DNA of 27,427 nt from JAJTFW01 sp964534995 (GTDB lineage: Bacteria > Bacteroidota > Bacteroidia > AKYH767-A > OLB10). A program made the position numbers and the translations under genes. Location of the stretch: NCBI GenBank assembly GCA_964534995.1, contig CAZHSC010000048.1, positions 1-27,427 of the forward strand, given 5' to 3'. Below, one piece after another: positions 1-7,737 of this stretch; position 1 is the first letter of the stretch, and every line of letters begins with the position of its first letter. The notes below the pieces were generated by a model that saw only the letters and a program-made list of their open reading frames with translations, was not told where the DNA came from and did no database searches.

Positions 1-589
1 ACTTTCTGAACAATAAGAAAATATCCTCCTTGCGGTCTCTGAGAGGTGGTACGTGTACCGGTACCGTATTGAGACGGTAATAAAGATCTTCCCTGAAGCG
101 CCCTCTTTCAATGGCATCAGGAATATTCACATTGGTAGCCGCCACCACCCGCACATCCGTTTTTTGTACTTTGCTGGATCCTACTCTGATGAATTCTCCG
201 GTTTCCAGCACCCTCAACAGCCGGACCTGGGTCATCATGGGCAATTCAGCCACTTCGTCCAAAAAAATGGTTCCACCATTTACGACTTCAAAATATCCTT
301 TACGGGCTTCATGCGCCCCTGTGAATGCACCTTTTTCATGTCCGAATAATTCGGAATCAATTGTACCCTCAGGAATGGCGCCGCAGTTCACGGCAATATT
401 AGGACCATGTTTACGGCTGCTCAGGAAGTGGATGATCTGGGGAAAAATTTCTTTACCTGTGCCGCTTTCTCCGGTAATTAATACGGAAAGATCGGTGGGC
501 GCCACCTGGCAGGCAATATTAATCGCATGGTCCAGCAAGGAGGAAGCACCAATTATTCCGAACCTGTTTTTAATTTCCTGTATTGTCAT
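1..589 (-). CDS. Sigma-54-dependent transcriptional activator, AAA+ domain (C-terminus outside window)
   Basis: This is a bacterial enhancer-binding protein of the NtrC family, an ATPase that remodels sigma-54 RNA polymerase to open promoters. The visible 196 residues start from ATG at 589 and go straight into the AAA+ domain: Walker A GESGTGKE near residues 40-47, the sigma-54 contact loop GAFTGA at 87-92, and Walker B TIFLDE at 107-112. A VVAATN sensor motif and the conserved RFREDLYYRL stretch follow. The reading frame is still open at base 1, so the rest of the ATPase and any DNA-binding domain lie outside the window. No N-terminal receiver or sensory domain is present; only about ten residues precede the AAA+ fold. 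It lies 99 bp downstream of miaB on the same strand and is probably cotranscribed with it. From memory, miaB followed by such a regulator recurs in Bacteroidota genomes; its target genes cannot be told from the sequence. Confidence 0.93.
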   Translation of the reverse strand, partial: MTIQEIKNRFGIIGASSLLDHAINIACQVAPTDLSVLITGESGTGKEIFPQIIHFLSSRKHGPNIAVNCGAIPEGTIDSELFGHEKGAFTGAHEARKGYFEVVNGGTIFLDEVAELPMMTQVRLLRVLETGEFIRVGSSKVQKTDVRVVAATNVNIPDAIERGRFREDLYYRLNTVPVHVPPLRDRKEDIFLLFRK

Positions 590-688
590 TAATCATTGAT
601 TTATTTAGGAACCAAAAACGCAGTACTGGCATGTAGCTTGTTTTAATGGTTGTAATGATTCACCGTAACGGCCTTGCACCCTGTTATT

Positions 689-2164
689 TCAAGCGGTTAC
701 TTCGCCAATGAGGGTGGCGGCGGTGCAATGCGTGATACGTACCTGTACATATTCACCCGGCTGATGGTTTTCTTTGGGGAAAACCACTACAGTATTTTGC
801 GAATTGCGCCCGGCGAGCATCTCTTCCGATTTTCTGGAATTACCCTCTATCAATACCCTGAAAGTCTTGCCAAGCGCTTCTTTGGTCCTGGCCGCGGATA
901 ATCGCTGCTGCAGGTCCACTATTTCCTGAAGTCTCCTGCTCTTGACACTTTCCGGAACATCGTCGCTGAATTTTTTTTCGGCCGCGGTACCTGGCCTTTC
1001 CGAATATTTAAACATATAAGCGAAATCATACGCTGCCCATTCCATCAGGCTGAGCGTATCTGCATGTTCTTCCTCTGTTTCTCCGCAAAAGCCGCTGATG
1101 ATATCAGTACTGATTGCGCAATCCGGTATAATACGGCGGATGGCTGTGATTCGGTCCATGTATTTTTCACGGCTATATCCACGGTTCATCCGGTCCAGGA
1201 CCTGTGTATTTCCTGACTGTACCGGCAGATGAATGTAATTACATATATTTTCATTGCCGGCAATGGCGTGTAAAACTGCATCGGTCATGTCTCTAGGATT
1301 GCTTGTTGAAAAGCGTATCCGTAAATCGGGATGAATTCCGGCAACCATCTCCAGGAGGTTCGCAAAAGTGGTAAACTTTTGTTGCTCTCCTTCTGGCAAA
1401 GCGTGCTGCAATGCCCTGTGAACGGTTTCCGTATCCAGCTCTTTCTTTTGACCGCCGCCCCACCATAGATAAGAATCCACATTTTGCCCAAGCAAAGTAA
1501 CTTCCCTGTAGCCATTTTCAAAGAGCTGCCGGGCCTCATCGAGGATGCTTTGCGGGTTCCTGCTCCGCTCTCTTCCCCTCGTAAAAGGTACCACACAAAA
1601 TGAACACATATTGTCGCAACCCCGCATAATGGATATAAATGCCGTCACGCCATTTGAACTTAAACGCACAGGGCTGATATCTGCATAGGTCTCCTCCCGC
1701 GACAATAATACATTGACTGCTTTTTGTCCGCCTTCCACTTTTTCAATCAGATGAGGCAGGTCGCGGTATGCATCAGGACCTGCAACAACATCAACGAGCT
1801 TTTCTTCCTCCAACAATTTCGCCTTTAAACGTTCGGCCATGCAGCCCAGCACACCTACAATCAAGCCGGGCTTCGTTTTCTTCATTTTCTTAAAATCCTG
1901 CAGGCGCGTGCGGACCCTTTGCTCAGCATTATCGCGAATGGCACAGGTATTAATAAAAATCACATCGGCATCATTTATTTCGCGTGTTGTTTCAAAACCA
2001 TTATTTATTAATATGGAAGCAATGATTTCACTGTCGGAGAAATTCATCGCGCATCCATAACTTTCCAGGAACAATTTTTTACCGGTGTTGATGGAGGGAG
2101 ATTCCATTAACAATACTTCTCCCTGGCGTTTTTCATCTATGACTTTGTTCCCTTCGTGTTGCAT
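689..2164 (-). CDS. miaB: tRNA-2-methylthio-N6-dimethylallyladenosine synthase MiaB
   Basis: MiaB is a cytoplasmic radical-SAM methylthiotransferase that converts i6A at position 37 of tRNAs into ms2i6A, which stabilises codon-anticodon pairing. The 491-residue product shows the family's three parts. The N-terminal UPF0004 domain has cluster cysteines Cys38 (YGCAMNFSDSE), Cys74 (NTCAIRDNAEQR) and Cys108 (LGCMAERL). The radical-SAM domain has the CxxxCxxC motif at Cys183, Cys187 and Cys190 (RGCDNMCSFC). A C-terminal TRAM-like RNA-binding segment ends in GEVTA. All six cluster ligands are intact, so activity is expected. The start at 2164 gives about 30 residues before the conserved fold; an internal ATG at codon 20 is an alternative. 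A good promoter match lies just upstream, and a sigma-54 activator gene follows 99 bp downstream. Confidence 0.96.
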   Translation of the reverse strand: MQHEGNKVIDEKRQGEVLLMESPSINTGKKLFLESYGCAMNFSDSEIIASILINNGFETTREINDADVIFINTCAIRDNAEQRVRTRLQDFKKMKKTKPGLIVGVLGCMAERLKAKLLEEEKLVDVVAGPDAYRDLPHLIEKVEGGQKAVNVLLSREETYADISPVRLSSNGVTAFISIMRGCDNMCSFCVVPFTRGRERSRNPQSILDEARQLFENGYREVTLLGQNVDSYLWWGGGQKKELDTETVHRALQHALPEGEQQKFTTFANLLEMVAGIHPDLRIRFSTSNPRDMTDAVLHAIAGNENICNYIHLPVQSGNTQVLDRMNRGYSREKYMDRITAIRRIIPDCAISTDIISGFCGETEEEHADTLSLMEWAAYDFAYMFKYSERPGTAAEKKFSDDVPESVKSRRLQEIVDLQQRLSAARTKEALGKTFRVLIEGNSRKSEEMLAGRNSQNTVVVFPKENHQPGEYVQVRITHCTAATLIGEVTA

Positions 2165-2180
2165 GTTTTTTTGTGGACTG

Positions 2181-2213
2181 CAAAGATAAGAAAAAAAGGC
2201 CTGGTGCTGACAA
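2181..2213 (-). promoter_or_regulatory. Bacteroidota-type promoter of miaB
   Basis: On the minus strand TTG (2213-2211) is followed after 22 bases by TATCTTTG (2188-2181), an exact match to the Bacteroidota consensus -33 TTG, 17-23 bp spacer, -7 TAnnTTTG. It ends 17 bases before the miaB ATG, so the transcript leader would be very short. Position, orientation and spacing all fit; no transcript data support it. Confidence 0.65.
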
Positions 2214-2433
2214 TATGTCAGATATTTATTTGTGTTCGATGTTTCACATTTTGCCCGGATTTGGACATTTGAGGGTCTTAAAACCGTGTTTATGCATTTA
2301 AATTCGATTATTAATTATTTGAAAATCAGGTGTGATAGCCTTTTGCATAGAAAGTCGATGGATATCCTTTTGATTAAAATTCTATTAATTTGCGCCGCTG
2401 AATACTTATATAGCATAACCCCAAACAACCCGA
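2214..2433. other. Intergenic region between divergent miaB and topA
   Basis: This AT-rich spacer should hold the topA promoter. The nearest candidate -7 element on the plus strand is TTAATTTG at 2385-2392, one mismatch from TAnnTTTG, but no TTG lies 17-23 bases upstream, so I do not call a promoter. Apart from the miaB promoter next to it, I see no RNA gene, repeat or convincing small reading frame here. Confidence 0.4.
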
Positions 2434-5052
2434 ATGGCAGATAATTTAGTGATTGTGGAGTCGCCGGCAAAGGCGAAAACGATTGAAGGCTTCCTAGGTA
2501 AAGATTTTACAGTTAAATCCAGTTTTGGCCATGTGAGGGACCTTGTTAAAAACGACAAAGCCATTGATATTGAGAATGATTTCAATCCACATTACGAGGT
2601 TAGCGACGATAAATCAAAAGTGGTGGAGGAGTTGAGAAGGCTGGCAAAGAAGGCGAAAGTGGTGTGGTTGGCAACGGACGAAGACCGAGAAGGGGAAGCC
2701 ATTTCCTGGCATTTATTTGAATCATTGGATTTAAAGAAAGGCAGTACTAAACGAATTGTTTTTCACGAAATTACAAAGAAGGCAATCAAAGAGGCAGTTG
2801 AGAATCCCCGGTTTATTGATATGCACCTCGTGAATGCACAACAAGCCAGGCGCATTTTAGATCGTTTGGTTGGATTTGAACTCTCGCCGATTTTGTGGAA
2901 GAAAGTGAAGCCAAGTTTATCAGCCGGCAGGGTACAGTCTGTATCTGTACGTCTTATCGTAGAGCGTGAGCGGGAGATAGAAGCACATAAAAGTGTTTCA
3001 GCTTTCAGGGTGGTAGCTATTTTCAGAGTAAAAGATAAGAAAGGCAATGTATCCTCATTGAAGGCGGAGTTGCCTCAGCGTTTTGCCAAGAAAGGGGATG
3101 CGGAAGCCTTCCTGAAGAAACTGATAAACGCCCATTTTACCATTTCGAACCTTGAAGTTAAGCCCGGAAAGAAATCGCCGGCTGCTCCATTTACTACTTC
3201 TACCCTGCAACAGGAGGCATCCAGAAAACTGGGATTCAGCGTTGCGCAAACCATGGTAGTTGCCCAGAAATTGTATGAAAGCGGTAAGATCACCTACATG
3301 CGAACGGATTCGGTGAATCTTTCCCAGTTTGCCATCGAAGCCGCCAAAGCCGCTATCAGTACCCAGTATGGCAAACAATACGTGCATACCCGGCAATACA
3401 GGACCAAAAGCGCCAATGCCCAGGAGGCGCATGAAGCCATACGTCCTACATACTTTGAGCAAAGCTCCGTTGATGGCGATCATGCCGAGAGGAGACTTTA
3501 CGAACTTATCTGGAAGCGTACCATTGCCAGCCAGATGGCGGATGCACAGCTCGAGCGGACCATTGTGAGTATAGCCAATGACAAGACCGGTGATATTTTT
3601 AACGCCACGGGCGAGGTCATCCGTTTCGACGGTTTCCTGAGGGTATATATGGAGGGGACCGATGATGAAAATGAGGAAAATGAAAGCGGACTGCTGCCTC
3701 CTCTTGAGACCGGTCAGAAGCTTGACCTCGACATAATGACGGCATCAGAAAAATTCTCGGCACCTCCCGCCCGTTATACAGAGGCAAGTCTGGTAAAGAA
3801 GCTGGAAGAACTGGGTATCGGCAGGCCTTCCACTTACGCTCCCACCATCTCCACCATCCAGAAACGGGGATACGTGATCAAGGAAGACAGAATGGGAAAG
3901 GAAAGGCAGTTTTCGGTGATTACATTAAAGAACGCTAAGGTTAGCGCCGAAGTAAAAACGGAAACCTATGGCAGTGAAAAGTCAAAAATGTTCCCCTCGG
4001 ATATTGGTACTGTTGTTACCGATTTTTTAGTAGCCAACTTTCCGGTAATAATGGATTATAATTTTACCGCTACCGTTGAAAAGGATTTTGATGAGATTGC
4101 CAACGGCCATCTTCAATGGTCGAAAATGATAAAAAAGTTTTATGGTCCTTTCCATAAATCGGTTGAGAAAACGGAGAAGCACAGCGAGCGGGCTACGGGT
4201 GAGCGTGTTCTGGGTAAGGATCCCAAAACCGGAAAGAAGGTGATTGCAAGAATTGGACGTTTCGGACCTCTGGTGCAGATCAGCGGTGAAGAGGAGGATG
4301 AAAAGCCGCAATTTGCAAAACTCAGGAGCGGACAACGTTTAGAGACGATAACCCTGGACGAGGCGCTCGATCTGTTTAAAATGCCCCGTAACCTCGGTAA
4401 ATATGAAGGGGAGGACGTAACTATTGGCATTGGACGATTCGGGCCTTATGTAAAGCACGTCAGTTTATTCGCCTCGATTCCCAAAGATTATGACCCATAT
4501 ACCATCGATTTCAAGACGGCCGTTGAATTGATTGAAGGCAAACGAAAGGCGGAACGGGAAAGAATAATTAAGATTTTCAACGACCGTCCCGATGTCAAAG
4601 TGTTGAAAGGAAGGTGGGGGCCCTATCTTGTAGTGGATGGAGCCAATTACCGGATTCCTAAAGATAAGGTAGCGGAAAAACTGAGCCTTGACGATTGCCT
4701 GGAAATAGCTGAAAATACAAAGCCCAGTGGTGGAAGGTTTAAGAAGGGCAAAGCCAGGGGCAAAGGGGAAACGCCGTCCGCCCAGAGGGCAGCAACTGCC
4801 AAACCCACGGCCAGAAAAACTGTTTCGAAAAAGAGTACGGCTGAAAAGAAAAGTACAGCGGCAAAGAAGACTGTTGCGGCCAGGGGCGTGCCTGCAAAAG
4901 CAGCAAAAACAATAAAGAAGGTAAAGGCAGTAAAGAAGGCCGTTAAAAGTAGTACGGCCGCTAAAAAAAGCGGTTCCGCAACAAGGGCAACTGCTAAAGC
5001 GGCTCCGAAAAAAAGCGTGGTAAAGAAATCTGCCGGGAAGAAAAAGAAATAA
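2434..5052 (+). CDS. topA: DNA topoisomerase I (type IA) with a long Lys/Ala-rich C-terminal tail
   Basis: TopA relaxes negatively supercoiled DNA by nicking and passing one strand. The 872-residue protein begins with the Toprim fold (LVIVESPAKAKTIE), with the acidic DEDREGE motif at residues 82-88. The catalytic tyrosine is Tyr288 in ITYMRTDS, followed by the central and C-terminal type IA core. Instead of tetracysteine zinc fingers, the C-terminal half carries topoisomerase repeats recognisable by IGRFGPLV, IGRFGPYV and GRWGPYLV. From about residue 770 to 872 the chain becomes a low-complexity tail of Lys, Ala, Ser and Thr, resembling histone H1-type or mycobacterial TopA tails, and probably binds DNA nonspecifically. 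The stop codon is 24 bp before the arginase-fold gene, so the two are likely cotranscribed. Confidence 0.97.
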   Translation: MADNLVIVESPAKAKTIEGFLGKDFTVKSSFGHVRDLVKNDKAIDIENDFNPHYEVSDDKSKVVEELRRLAKKAKVVWLATDEDREGEAISWHLFESLDLKKGSTKRIVFHEITKKAIKEAVENPRFIDMHLVNAQQARRILDRLVGFELSPILWKKVKPSLSAGRVQSVSVRLIVEREREIEAHKSVSAFRVVAIFRVKDKKGNVSSLKAELPQRFAKKGDAEAFLKKLINAHFTISNLEVKPGKKSPAAPFTTSTLQQEASRKLGFSVAQTMVVAQKLYESGKITYMRTDSVNLSQFAIEAAKAAISTQYGKQYVHTRQYRTKSANAQEAHEAIRPTYFEQSSVDGDHAERRLYELIWKRTIASQMADAQLERTIVSIANDKTGDIFNATGEVIRFDGFLRVYMEGTDDENEENESGLLPPLETGQKLDLDIMTASEKFSAPPARYTEASLVKKLEELGIGRPSTYAPTISTIQKRGYVIKEDRMGKERQFSVITLKNAKVSAEVKTETYGSEKSKMFPSDIGTVVTDFLVANFPVIMDYNFTATVEKDFDEIANGHLQWSKMIKKFYGPFHKSVEKTEKHSERATGERVLGKDPKTGKKVIARIGRFGPLVQISGEEEDEKPQFAKLRSGQRLETITLDEALDLFKMPRNLGKYEGEDVTIGIGRFGPYVKHVSLFASIPKDYDPYTIDFKTAVELIEGKRKAERERIIKIFNDRPDVKVLKGRWGPYLVVDGANYRIPKDKVAEKLSLDDCLEIAENTKPSGGRFKKGKARGKGETPSAQRAATAKPTARKTVSKKSTAEKKSTAAKKTVAARGVPAKAAKTIKKVKAVKKAVKSSTAAKKSGSATRATAKAAPKKSVVKKSAGKKKK

Positions 5053-5076
5053 CCACTCCCAATCAGAAGTGAAACT

Positions 5077-6249
5077 ATGCTAGATGCCTACTTTGAACCG
5101 CTCTCTGATGAAATCATCAGGGGGGATGAGTTGCCTTATCCGCCGGATGCACTGGGAAATAGCGTTCAGGCATATACTAAAAGCTCTTCCTTCCCTTCAT
5201 TTGAAGGAGCCAGGATAGCCATCATCGGAGTGGGTGAGGAACGGGGCAGTGTCGGAAATGCGGGTTGTTCAAAAGCGCCTGATTTCATACGAAAACAGTT
5301 TTACAGGCTGAAGAAGCACCAGCAACCCCTTTATTTCATCGATCTTGGAAACCTGCGATTGGGAGCAACCCTGAATGACACTTATGCCGCGGTGGCCACT
5401 GTGGTTACGGAATTACTGTCGGAACATATAATACCCGTCATTTTAGGAGGGAGTCAGGACATCACCTATGCCCAATATACAGGGTATAAGATCGCGGAGC
5501 AGATTATAAATATTGTGGCTATTGACTCCCGGTTTGACCTGGGAGTTCCGGAAGACAGTACCAACAGCAGTACCTACATTGGCAAGATAATTCTGGAGCA
5601 ACCCAATTACCTCTTCAACTTCAGCAATCTGGGTTATCAGACCTATTTTACCGGAGTGGAAAATGTGGCCCTCATGAAAAAGTTGCACTTTGAGACACAC
5701 CGCCTCGGGCAGGTACAGGCTGATATTCAAGAAACAGAACCAATTGTCCGTAATGCCGACCTGATCAGTGTAGATATCAGTTCGGTAAGGCAAAGCGATG
5801 CGCCGGGACATGCATGGGCCTCCCCCAATGGCTTCTATGGCGAAGAGTTATGTCAAATATTGATGTATGCCGGCCTCAGCGATAAATGCAGCGGGCTGGG
5901 ATTATTCGAATACAATCCCGGTTTTGACCGGCAGTATCAGACGGCCCAACTGTATGCACAGGCATTGTGGTATTTTCTTGAGGGTATGGGGCAGCGAAAG
6001 ATGGACTTGCCACTTACCAACCCCAACCACTATGTTACCTACCGGGTGGCATTTGAGCAGGAAGACCAGGAAATTACTTTCATCAAAAGTCTGAAAAGCG
6101 ACCGTTGGTGGATGAAATTGCCTACTGACGGTAGCAAAAACAGGTACCTGAGTCATCATTTACTGCCTTGTTCCTATAAGGATTATCAGCTGGCCTGTAA
6201 CAATGAAGTGCCCGAACGCTGGTGGAACGCGGTGCATAAAATGGTGTAA
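5077..6249 (+). CDS. Arginase/formimidoylglutamase-fold protein with degenerate metal site
   Basis: The 390-residue product aligns by motif with the ureohydrolase superfamily (arginase, agmatinase, formimidoylglutamase), Mn-dependent enzymes that cleave guanidino or formimino groups. Similar genes are usually annotated formimidoylglutamase. The metal-binding motifs are altered, however. The GGxH motif is GGSQD with Gln127 where the histidine should be. The DxHxD motif is DSRFD with Arg152 replacing histidine, while Asp150 and Asp154 remain. The SxDxD motif reads SVDIS, so Asp233 remains but Ser235 replaces the second aspartate. Three of six ligands are therefore lost, and classic binuclear Mn catalysis is unlikely. 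The gene is intact, has no signal peptide and lies 24 bp after topA, ahead of the T9SS core. From memory, I believe such a gene sits near gldK in other Bacteroidota, which would suggest a retained non-catalytic role. That role is unknown. Confidence 0.85.
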   Translation: MLDAYFEPLSDEIIRGDELPYPPDALGNSVQAYTKSSSFPSFEGARIAIIGVGEERGSVGNAGCSKAPDFIRKQFYRLKKHQQPLYFIDLGNLRLGATLNDTYAAVATVVTELLSEHIIPVILGGSQDITYAQYTGYKIAEQIINIVAIDSRFDLGVPEDSTNSSTYIGKIILEQPNYLFNFSNLGYQTYFTGVENVALMKKLHFETHRLGQVQADIQETEPIVRNADLISVDISSVRQSDAPGHAWASPNGFYGEELCQILMYAGLSDKCSGLGLFEYNPGFDRQYQTAQLYAQALWYFLEGMGQRKMDLPLTNPNHYVTYRVAFEQEDQEITFIKSLKSDRWWMKLPTDGSKNRYLSHHLLPCSYKDYQLACNNEVPERWWNAVHKMV

Positions 6250-6687
6250 TTACCTGTGACTTGCTGTCGTACTTTTCGTCATCACAAGCTTTTTTAATTC
6301 CGGAAAAATCATCTGTTTTTTTCAGTATCTGTAATTGCGGTAAGCTATCACCGTTGTGCATTCCTCTCAACCGAATTATAGTTTCCCATCTTTCCGGATT
6401 ATCCTTTTATTGTAGCTGAACAGGGAGAAAGGGACCCTTTTCATTTTGTAAATTAGGGATAGAAGGATCGCTAATCTTGCAAAATATCAACTTTTTCTGT
6501 TTGATTATCAATGATTTTTAAAAAAAAGTAGAAATGGGTTTCTGCAATGCTCAAATACCTATTTTAGTCCCGCCCGGAAATGGAAGTGAACAGTTGAAAA
6601 ATATTCTTCAAATTTCGTTTTTTGGGTTTGTAATTATTATTTGCGTACTTTATCCCCCCAAATGAACCAGAAATCCAACGAAACTGT
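6250..6687. other. Gene-free region upstream of porP
   Basis: I find no credible gene in these 438 bases. A near-perfect GAAAGGG/CCCTTTTC inverted repeat occurs around 6428-6443 with a one-base centre, too tight for a hairpin but possible as a protein-binding palindrome. Close to porP, TATTATTTG at 6635-6643 resembles the -7 element with one extra spacer base, without a clear -33 TTG. The region separates the topA pair from the T9SS operon and is the likely site of T9SS transcriptional control. Confidence 0.4.
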
Positions 6688-7602
6688 ATGAAGAAACTTT
6701 TAGCTGTGATAGCAGCAGGTTGTCTCTCAACAATGGCACTTGCACAACAAGACCCGCAATTCAGTCAAAATATGTTTAACAAGCTGTGGGTGAACCCTGC
6801 AACTGCCGGAAGCAATGAAGCTATTTGTGCCAGTCTTCTTTACAGGGCGCAGTGGGTGAGTTTCGATGGGGCTCCCAAGTCCGGTGTATTGTCAATCGAT
6901 GCTCCCCTGTTTAATAACAAATTAGGCCTTGGTTTAAGCGTTAATACCGATGAAATTGGTTTTGAACAGGCGCTTACCGCAAAACTTGCTGCGGCTTACA
7001 GGTTAGAACTTGGAAACGGGAATTTGGCGCTCGGTGTGGATTTCGGTTTATTGCAAAACACGATCGATGGTAAATTCACAGCACCTGATGGTAATACTCC
7101 CGATCCCGCTATTCCTCAGAATGCTGTAAGCGGCACCGCTTTCGATTTAGGGGCAGGTGCATATTATCAATCAGAAAAGTTGTACCTTGGTATTTCCTCT
7201 ACGCATGTAATGGAAAGTGAACTTGATCTTGATAAATTCAAAAAAGAGTACAAAAGGCATTATTACGGAATGATTGGCTATTCGTTTGAGGTGACCCCCA
7301 GCGTTACCATCAAGCCCATGGTATTTGTAAAGAATGTAACCGACAATACAACGATAGATGTGAATGTTAATGCACATTTCAACAATAAATTCTGGGCCGG
7401 ATTATCGTGGAGGAATGAAGACGCTCTTGTGGGTATGTTAGGAATAACACTCATCGAGAATTTGCGTTTGGGTTATGCCTATGATTTCACAACATCTGAA
7501 TTGAAAGATTACAGCGATGGCTCGCATGAAATCATGCTGGGCTATTGTTTTAATGTCAAGAAAAGGGTTCCGGTGTCTATCCGAAACGTAAGATTCCTCT
7601 AA
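6688..7602 (+). CDS. porP: PorP/SprF-family outer-membrane protein of the T9SS core
   Basis: This 304-residue protein belongs to the PorP/SprF family, outer-membrane beta-barrel-like proteins linked to type IX secretion. It starts with a classical signal peptide ending ALA before QQDPQFSQNMF. The family's N-terminal signature follows: an NPATAGS loop, YRAQWVSFDGAPKS, and LGLGLSVNTDEIG. The C-terminus has alternating hydrophobic strands and the typical LRLGYAYDF and HEIMLGYCF motifs. Its position directly ahead of gldK-L-M-N matches the porP-K-L-M-N arrangement of Porphyromonas, so I take it as the machine-associated copy. A second family member (16042-16992) follows the giant adhesin. The ATG at 6688 is the only start that gives a clean signal peptide. 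Confidence 0.92.
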   Translation: MKKLLAVIAAGCLSTMALAQQDPQFSQNMFNKLWVNPATAGSNEAICASLLYRAQWVSFDGAPKSGVLSIDAPLFNNKLGLGLSVNTDEIGFEQALTAKLAAAYRLELGNGNLALGVDFGLLQNTIDGKFTAPDGNTPDPAIPQNAVSGTAFDLGAGAYYQSEKLYLGISSTHVMESELDLDKFKKEYKRHYYGMIGYSFEVTPSVTIKPMVFVKNVTDNTTIDVNVNAHFNNKFWAGLSWRNEDALVGMLGITLIENLRLGYAYDFTTSELKDYSDGSHEIMLGYCFNVKKRVPVSIRNVRFL

Positions 7603-7633
7603 TAATTTAAAGATATCCATACTCCAAAGAAAC

Positions 7634-7641
7634 TATCTTTG
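7634..7641 (+). promoter_or_regulatory. Candidate -7 element ahead of gldK
   Basis: TATCTTTG is an exact match to the Bacteroidota -7 consensus TAnnTTTG in the gap between porP and gldK. No TTG occurs 17-23 bases upstream, only TTT around 7606-7608, so the -33 half is weak. If real, it would let gldK-gldN be transcribed separately from porP with a leader of about 90 bases. Confidence 0.35.
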
Positions 7642-7737
7642 ATAAGAAACGTATCATCTAACCGGAAATGTAGGATAATAATCCAAAGTTTTCAGCGTTC
7701 GTTGAATACGTTTCCGGAACCCAAAAGCGAACAAAGC

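Noticed and set aside
53..599. Plus-strand open frames of 98 and 162 codons at the left edge
   Set aside because: They lie opposite the sigma-54 activator, whose minus-strand translation has Walker A, GAFTGA and Walker B motifs; the plus-strand products show no recognisable features.
6253..6292. Possible terminator after the arginase-fold gene
   Set aside because: The only pairing is about five bases (TGTGA/TCACA) around a loop of more than 20 bases; the T run nearby is not enough to call it.
7639..7737. N-terminal extension of GldK from a TTG codon
   Set aside because: The extension would put about 33 polar residues before a clear lipoprotein signal peptide starting at ATG 7738, which is the usual GldK arrangement.
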